Assembly (NCBI GenBank): GCA_035763805.1
Contig: DASUAL010000128.1
Location: 56,893 to 120,892 of the forward strand
DNA: 64,000 nt
DNA from: DASUAL01 sp035763805
GTDB taxonomy: Bacteria; Gemmatimonadota; Gemmatimonadetes; Gemmatimonadales; GWC2-71-9
Direction of reading: 5' to 3'
Shown: one piece after another, positions 59,466-64,000 of the stretch
Layout: each line of letters begins with the position of its first letter
Position numbering within the stretch: the first letter of the stretch is position 1
The notes under the pieces: model-generated
The model's input: the letters and a program-made list of their open reading frames with translations, nothing else
What the model was told of the DNA's origin: nothing
Database searches by the model: none
Made by a program: the position numbers and the translations under genes

Positions 59466-61033
59466 CGCAGAGTCGGCAGCGCGAAAGGTCCGACGTGAGG
59501 GCCGATGAATTCGGTCGTGACCTCCAACAGAAATGCGAGCGTGTCGCGCGTTTCCTCGGGGAGAACGATGGCATCCACGAAGCCGCGCGCCCCCGCGAAC
59601 TTGGCATCGAGCTGGTGTTCGTAATCGGCCCGCATCGCTTCCACGGCCGTGGCGTTCGAGGGGCTGGCGGCGTCGTTCCCGTATACGGCCTGCACGGCGG
59701 ACTCGCCTTCCATGACGCCCATTCGGCCCGTGGGCCAGGAGAGAATGAAATCCGGGTCGAACCCCTGCCCTGCCATCGCATAGTAGCCCGCGCCCGACGC
59801 ATGATTGACCGTCAGCACGAGCTTCGGCACGGTCGCCGTCGCCATCGCCTCGACGAAACGCGCGCCCGCGCGGATGATCCCCGAGTGTTCCGCCTCGGTG
59901 CCCACCATGAAGCCGGACACGTCCTGGACGAAGAGCAATGGGACGCGCTCACGGTCCGCGTTCTCGATAAAGTAGGCCACCTTCTCGGCACTCTCGGTGT
60001 AGATGATTCCGCCGATCTTCGGTGCCTCTCCTTTCTTGTTCCCCTTGATCACGCCGCGCGAGTTCGCGATGACGGCGACGGGCCGCCCTTCGACGGCGCC
60101 GTGGCCGCAGATCATCTCCGGGGCGATATCCGGCTGGAACTCGTCGAGCTTGCCCGCGTCCAGCAGGCACTCGAGCACCGCACGCATGTCGTAGCTCATG
60201 CGGTGGTCGGCCGGAAGGAAGTCGTACAGCTCCTTCGGGCTCCGCCGCGGCTTGCCGCCCGGCGCCGGCGGGCGCAAGGTGCGCGGCAGTCGGGCGACGT
60301 ATTCGCGGATGCGCTGCAAGCAGTCGGCGTCATCTTTCGCCCGGTAGTGCGCCACGGCGCTCACGGCGGTATGCGTCGTCGCGCCGCCCAAGAGCTCGGC
60401 GTCTACCGTCTGCCCGGTGGCGCCCTTCACCAGGTTCGGGCCGCCGAGCCCCATGAACGACGTTCCTTCGACCATGAAAATGACGTCGGAGAGCGCCGGC
60501 AGGTACGCCCCGCCGGCGATGCACGGGCCCATCACGGCGGCGATCTGCGGCACTCTGAGGTAGCGGCGCATGATCGAGTTGTGGTAGAAGATCCGCGCCG
60601 CGCCGTACTGCCCCGGGAACACGCCCCCCTGGTAGGGAAGGTTCACGCCCGCCGAGTCCACGAGATAGACGATGGGGATCCGCTGCCGCATCGCGATCTC
60701 CTGAGCGCGGAGCATCTTTCTGATCGTTTCCGGCCACCACGAGCCCGCCTTCACGGTGGCGTCGTTCGCGACGACGACGACGGGACGCCCGGCAATCCGC
60801 CCGAGCCCCGTGACCACGCCCGCTGCGGGCGCCTGGCCGTCGTACTGGTCGTAGCCGACGAGCAGGCCGATCTCGAGCCATTCGGCGCCTTTGTCGAGCA
60901 GCGCCGCCACGCGCTCACGCGCCGTCAGCTTCCCCTGCTCGTGTTGCCGCCGGATCTTCTCGGGTCCGCCGCCCTGCTCGAGCCGGGCGCGCAGCGCCAG
61001 GTACTCCGCGGTCAGGGTCTTGAGCCGGCTCAA
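59462..61033 (-). CDS. Biotin-dependent acyl-CoA carboxylase, carboxyltransferase subunit (methylcrotonyl/geranyl-CoA type)
   Basis: The 523-residue protein transfers CO2 from biotin to an acyl-CoA. It shows KLTARERVAALLDKG near residue 35, the first oxyanion region GPCIAGGAYLPAL near 165 and the second GYYAMAGQGFDPDF near 417, and the HAVSGAGYY-like HASGAGYYAMA. It is most like MCC beta, LiuB or AtuC rather than acetyl-CoA carboxylase. The biotin carboxylase and biotin carrier are not in the window. The start is TTG 61033 with no clear ribosome-binding site, so the N-terminus is uncertain. Confidence 0.88.
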   Translation of the reverse strand: MSRLKTLTAEYLALRARLEQGGGPEKIRRQHEQGKLTARERVAALLDKGAEWLEIGLLVGYDQYDGQAPAAGVVTGLGRIAGRPVVVVANDATVKAGSWWPETIRKMLRAQEIAMRQRIPIVYLVDSAGVNLPYQGGVFPGQYGAARIFYHNSIMRRYLRVPQIAAVMGPCIAGGAYLPALSDVIFMVEGTSFMGLGGPNLVKGATGQTVDAELLGGATTHTAVSAVAHYRAKDDADCLQRIREYVARLPRTLRPPAPGGKPRRSPKELYDFLPADHRMSYDMRAVLECLLDAGKLDEFQPDIAPEMICGHGAVEGRPVAVIANSRGVIKGNKKGEAPKIGGIIYTESAEKVAYFIENADRERVPLLFVQDVSGFMVGTEAEHSGIIRAGARFVEAMATATVPKLVLTVNHASGAGYYAMAGQGFDPDFILSWPTGRMGVMEGESAVQAVYGNDAASPSNATAVEAMRADYEHQLDAKFAGARGFVDAIVLPEETRDTLAFLLEVTTEFIGPHVGPFALPTLR

Positions 61034-61066
61034 CGGAGCGCAGGGGCGGCGGCGGAGGACCGGGGG

Positions 61067-61482
<416 letters not shown>

Positions 61483-61483
<1 letters not shown>

Positions 61484-62595
61484 CAGCGGCGGAACCGCAG
61501 CAGCGCCGCCAGGCCATCGACTGCGCGGCGCGCCCCATCGTCGTACAGCACGTCCACCTGGGCGCGCTGGTGCAGCGTCTCTTCGATCGCGTCGTCGATC
61601 CGCGGGTCGTCGCTCTGCCCGTCGGCCAGGAGCGTGCGGACCTGGCCTTTCGCGAGCGCCCTGAGGGTGGCGTCGATGCCCCTGACCGCCCACCCCGTGC
61701 CCAGCCCTTCCTTCACCGCGGCGGCATGCGCCCGCTCCCACGCCCGCTGTCGCTGCTCCCGCAGGAACAGCGCCGCCTCACCCACCTCGGCGGGGCTCGC
61801 CTTCTTCGGGTTCAGCTTCACGACGCCGAGCAGCAGATCGTGGAGGTAGGTGTGGAGGTGCGGCACCAGCGCTGCCGCGTCCACGCCGATGCCCGCGACG
61901 ACCAGCCCGGCGAGCGGCCGTTGCGTGTGGATCTGATAGATGTGGTCGGCCACATGGGCGTAATGTCGCTGTTTCTCCTCGCGGATCCGCATGTGGTAGT
62001 TATGCTCGCCATACCCGCCCGCCAGCACGCCGCCCTTCTTCGCCTGGCGCTCGCCGTGGAATTTGCCAGCCCGCGTCGCCTCGGCCGTCAGTCCGGGGAG
62101 CTCCGCGACCTCGAACGCGGTCACCTCGAAGAACCTCGCGCCGGTGCGGTCGCAGGCCGCGACGAGGATGGTCCCGAACTCCTGCTCCAGCGCGACGAGC
62201 TCCCGGACCAGGGGCGTCGGCTCCACGCGAAGGCGCGACCGGTACACATGCGGCAGCGGGACGACCTCGAACAGGTCCAACGCCTGGCACGCGAACAGCG
62301 CGATGCCGCGTGTGCGGGGCAGCCGGTCCGGCTCCTCGAAGTAGCGGCGCACTCGCTCCAGGTCTCCTGCCACCTGGTCGCGCACAGCGCGCTCCAAGCC
62401 CTGGCGCTCCAGGGCCGCAAGGGCCTCGCGGATCCGGTTCTTCATCTTGATGAGGTACTTGCCGCGGGTCTTGTCGCGAGGCTCGAGCTTCAAGTAGCAC
62501 GACACGACCCGGTAGGCCCCGGGCTCGATGGCGGCGAGGCGCCGGACGACGTGGCGTACCGTGTGCACGGTGGGGGCAAGCGGTAGTGCGGTCAT
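61483..62595 (-). CDS. Bacterial eRF1-like (baeRF/Vms1-type) domain protein
   Basis: The 370-residue protein looks like the bacterial relatives of archaeo-eukaryotic release factor 1: an N-terminal region (VVSCYLKLEPRDKTRGKYL near residue 29), a central eRF1 domain-2-like part (TILVAACDRTGARFFEV near 137) with the following GERQAKKGGVLAGGYGEHNYH, and a Leu-rich domain 3 with PLAGLVVAGIGVD. A GGQ motif is not present in the standard form. It sits between the two mutase genes with overlaps or gaps of under 6 bases, which is unexplained. The function could be in ribosome rescue or tRNA hydrolysis; uncertain. Confidence 0.65.
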
Positions 62596-62600
62596 GGCGC

Positions 62601-64000
62601 TCAGAAGAAGACGGGTTCGCGGTACGCGCCGTAGACGCTCTCGAGGGCGTGCCGGATCTCGTAGAGTGTGCAGTAGGCCCGAGCGCAGTCGAGCATGGGC
62701 CCGAGTACGTTCTCCTCGTTCGACGCGGCCTGGCGTAGGGCGGCGAGCCGCTGCTGCACGAGCGCGTTGTCGCGCTCGGTCCGCAGCCGGGCGAGCCGCC
62801 GGCGCTGGCTCTCTTCGGCGTCGTTCGACATCTTGAGGATCTCGACGGGATGGTCGTCCTCGCTCGTGAACTCGTTCACGCCGACGATGATCGCCTGTCC
62901 CGACTCGACCCGGCGCTGGAACTGCTCCGCGGAGCGGGCGATCTGGCGCTGGAACCAGCCGCTCTCGATGCCCTTCACCACCCCGCCGATCGACTGGATC
63001 TCGGCGAACAGCGCCTCGGCCTCCCGCTCCAGCTGGTCCGTGAGGGACTCGAGGTAGTACGCTCCTCCGAGCGGGTCGATCACCTCGGAGACCCCCGTCT
63101 CGTGCGCGATGATCTGCTGGGTCCGGAGCGCGAGCCGTACCGCCTCCTCCGTCGGCAGCGCCAGCGTCTCGTCGAGCGAGTTCGTGTGCAGCGACTGTGT
63201 CCCACCGAGGACCGCAGCCAGCGCCTGGTAGGCGACCCGGACCACGTTGTTCATCGGCTGCTGGGCGGTGAGGGTCACCCCGGCCGTCTGGCAGTGAAAC
63301 CGCATCATCCAAGAGCGCGGGGTCGTTGCCTGGTAGCGCTCGCGCATGTGGCGCGCCCAGATGCGCCGCGCGGCGCGCAGCTTCGCGATCTCCTCGAAGA
63401 AGTCGTTGTGAATGTCCCAGAAGAAGGACAGCCGCGGCGCGAACGCATCCACATCCAGCCCGCGCGCAATCCCCCGCTCCACATAGGTGAACCCGTTCGC
63501 GAGCGTGAACGCGAGCTCCTGCGCCGCCGTCGCCCCCGCTTCGCGGATGTGGTAGCCCGAGATCGAGATCGTGTTCCACAGCGGCGCGTGCTCGGCGCAC
63601 CACGCGAACATGTCCACAATGATCTTGAGCGCAGGCTCGACGGGGTAGACCCAGGCGTGCTGCGCCATGTATTCCTTGAGGATGTCGTTCTGGACGGTGC
63701 CGCGGAGCTTGTGGGGGGGCACGCCCTGCTTCTCCGCCGCCGCCACGTAGAAGCAGAACAGCATCGCGGCGGGGCCATTGATCGTCATGGACGTCGATAC
63801 CTGGTCGAGCGGAATGCCGGCGAACAGAACTTCCATGTCCGCGAGGGAGGAGATCGCGACGCCGCACTTCCCCACCTCGCCCTCCGCGCGCGGGTGGTCG
63901 GAGTCGTAGCCCATCAGCGTCGGGAAATCAAACGCGACCGAGAGACCGGTCTGTCCGTGGTCCAGCAGGAACTTGTACCGCCGGTTCGTGTCCTCGGCGG
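62601..64000 (-). CDS. Methylmalonyl-CoA mutase, catalytic (large) subunit, N-terminus cut by window edge
   Basis: About 466 residues are visible, entering at the right edge in AEDTNRRYKFLLDHGQTGLS. The barrel motifs follow: VAFDFPTLMGYDSDHP, STSMTINGPA, GTVQNDILKEYMAQ, SISGYHIREAGATA and QSLHTNSLDETLALPT, which contact CoA and cobalamin. The protein ends without a B12 domain, consistent with the separate small subunit at 61067-61483. A related mutase such as ethylmalonyl-CoA mutase cannot be fully excluded from the part seen. It leads the downstream eRF1-like gene by 5 bases. Confidence 0.92.
   Translation of the reverse strand, partial: AEDTNRRYKFLLDHGQTGLSVAFDFPTLMGYDSDHPRAEGEVGKCGVAISSLADMEVLFAGIPLDQVSTSMTINGPAAMLFCFYVAAAEKQGVPPHKLRGTVQNDILKEYMAQHAWVYPVEPALKIIVDMFAWCAEHAPLWNTISISGYHIREAGATAAQELAFTLANGFTYVERGIARGLDVDAFAPRLSFFWDIHNDFFEEIAKLRAARRIWARHMRERYQATTPRSWMMRFHCQTAGVTLTAQQPMNNVVRVAYQALAAVLGGTQSLHTNSLDETLALPTEEAVRLALRTQQIIAHETGVSEVIDPLGGAYYLESLTDQLEREAEALFAEIQSIGGVVKGIESGWFQRQIARSAEQFQRRVESGQAIIVGVNEFTSEDDHPVEILKMSNDAEESQRRRLARLRTERDNALVQQRLAALRQAASNEENVLGPMLDCARAYCTLYEIRHALESVYGAYREPVFF

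Overview
The window is about 64 kb of very GC-rich bacterial chromosome with densely packed genes. Most neighbouring genes overlap by 1 to 35 bases, very often as GTGA or ATGA junctions. The gene content suggests an aerobic, heterotrophic Gram-negative-type bacterium: a TonB-dependent outer-membrane receptor, lipoproteins, secreted peptidases and CoA-dependent catabolism. Small secreted Ig-like proteins, paired M16 peptidases and lipoprotein amidohydrolases are typical of Gemmatimonadota. That assignment is an inference from gene content, because no rRNA gene is present.

Layout. (1) 1-14.7 kb, minus strand: one long overlapping run, icd-pepA-TonB receptor-yicC-gmk-rpoZ-coaBC-udg-dnaB-radA-ispD-tsaC-LMW phosphatase-aroE-comF-gap (gap is cut by the left edge). 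(2) 14.9-19.6 kb: small genes, including an Ig-like lipoprotein, two of three related zinc-ribbon proteins, a DedA protein, tRNA-Leu(CAA), and an ECF sigma/anti-sigma/Spy-like trio. (3) 19.7-28.0 kb, plus strand: a TetR regulator with a perfect 18-bp palindrome at its start, followed by a CoA-thioester operon (enoyl-CoA hydratase, aldehyde dehydrogenase, thiolase, PaaG-like isomerase, BoxB-like diiron oxygenase, GDPD, hydroxyacyl-CoA dehydrogenase, amidohydrolase) that looks like a hybrid aromatic-degradation route. (4) 28.0-35.0 kb: exported proteins, namely an active and an inactive M16 peptidase and two amidohydrolase-family proteins. (5) 35.0-37.5 kb: rng-rplU-rpmA behind a strong promoter. 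(6) 37.5-40.9 kb: a prolyl oligopeptidase and an acyl-CoA dehydrogenase. (7) 41.0-49.0 kb, minus strand: an overlapping serine-cycle operon, sgaA-mcl-mtkA-mtkB-hprA-ppc. (8) 49.1-53.9 kb: a short RecQ, a GroES-like protein with the third zinc-ribbon protein, an unknown membrane protein with a VWA-like lipoprotein, and a bacilliredoxin. (9) 54.0-64.0 kb, minus strand: methylmalonyl-CoA mutase (split, with an eRF1-like gene between the halves), a biotin-dependent carboxyltransferase, an S8 protease, AtuA-like proteins and an enoyl-CoA hydratase, resembling acyclic-terpene or leucine catabolism.

The two most interesting signals are these. First, a near-complete serine-cycle operon lies next to a B12-dependent mutase module. 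Second, there is a family of short-period tandem repeats, often arranged as inverted pairs that form hairpins. They sit in frame inside coding genes (comF, radA, udg, an M16 signal peptide, an AtuA-like N-terminus), and a 10-bp variant (GGCGGTARGR) sits just upstream of genes. I see no CRISPR array, prophage or insertion sequence. No gene-free stretch exceeds 300 bases.
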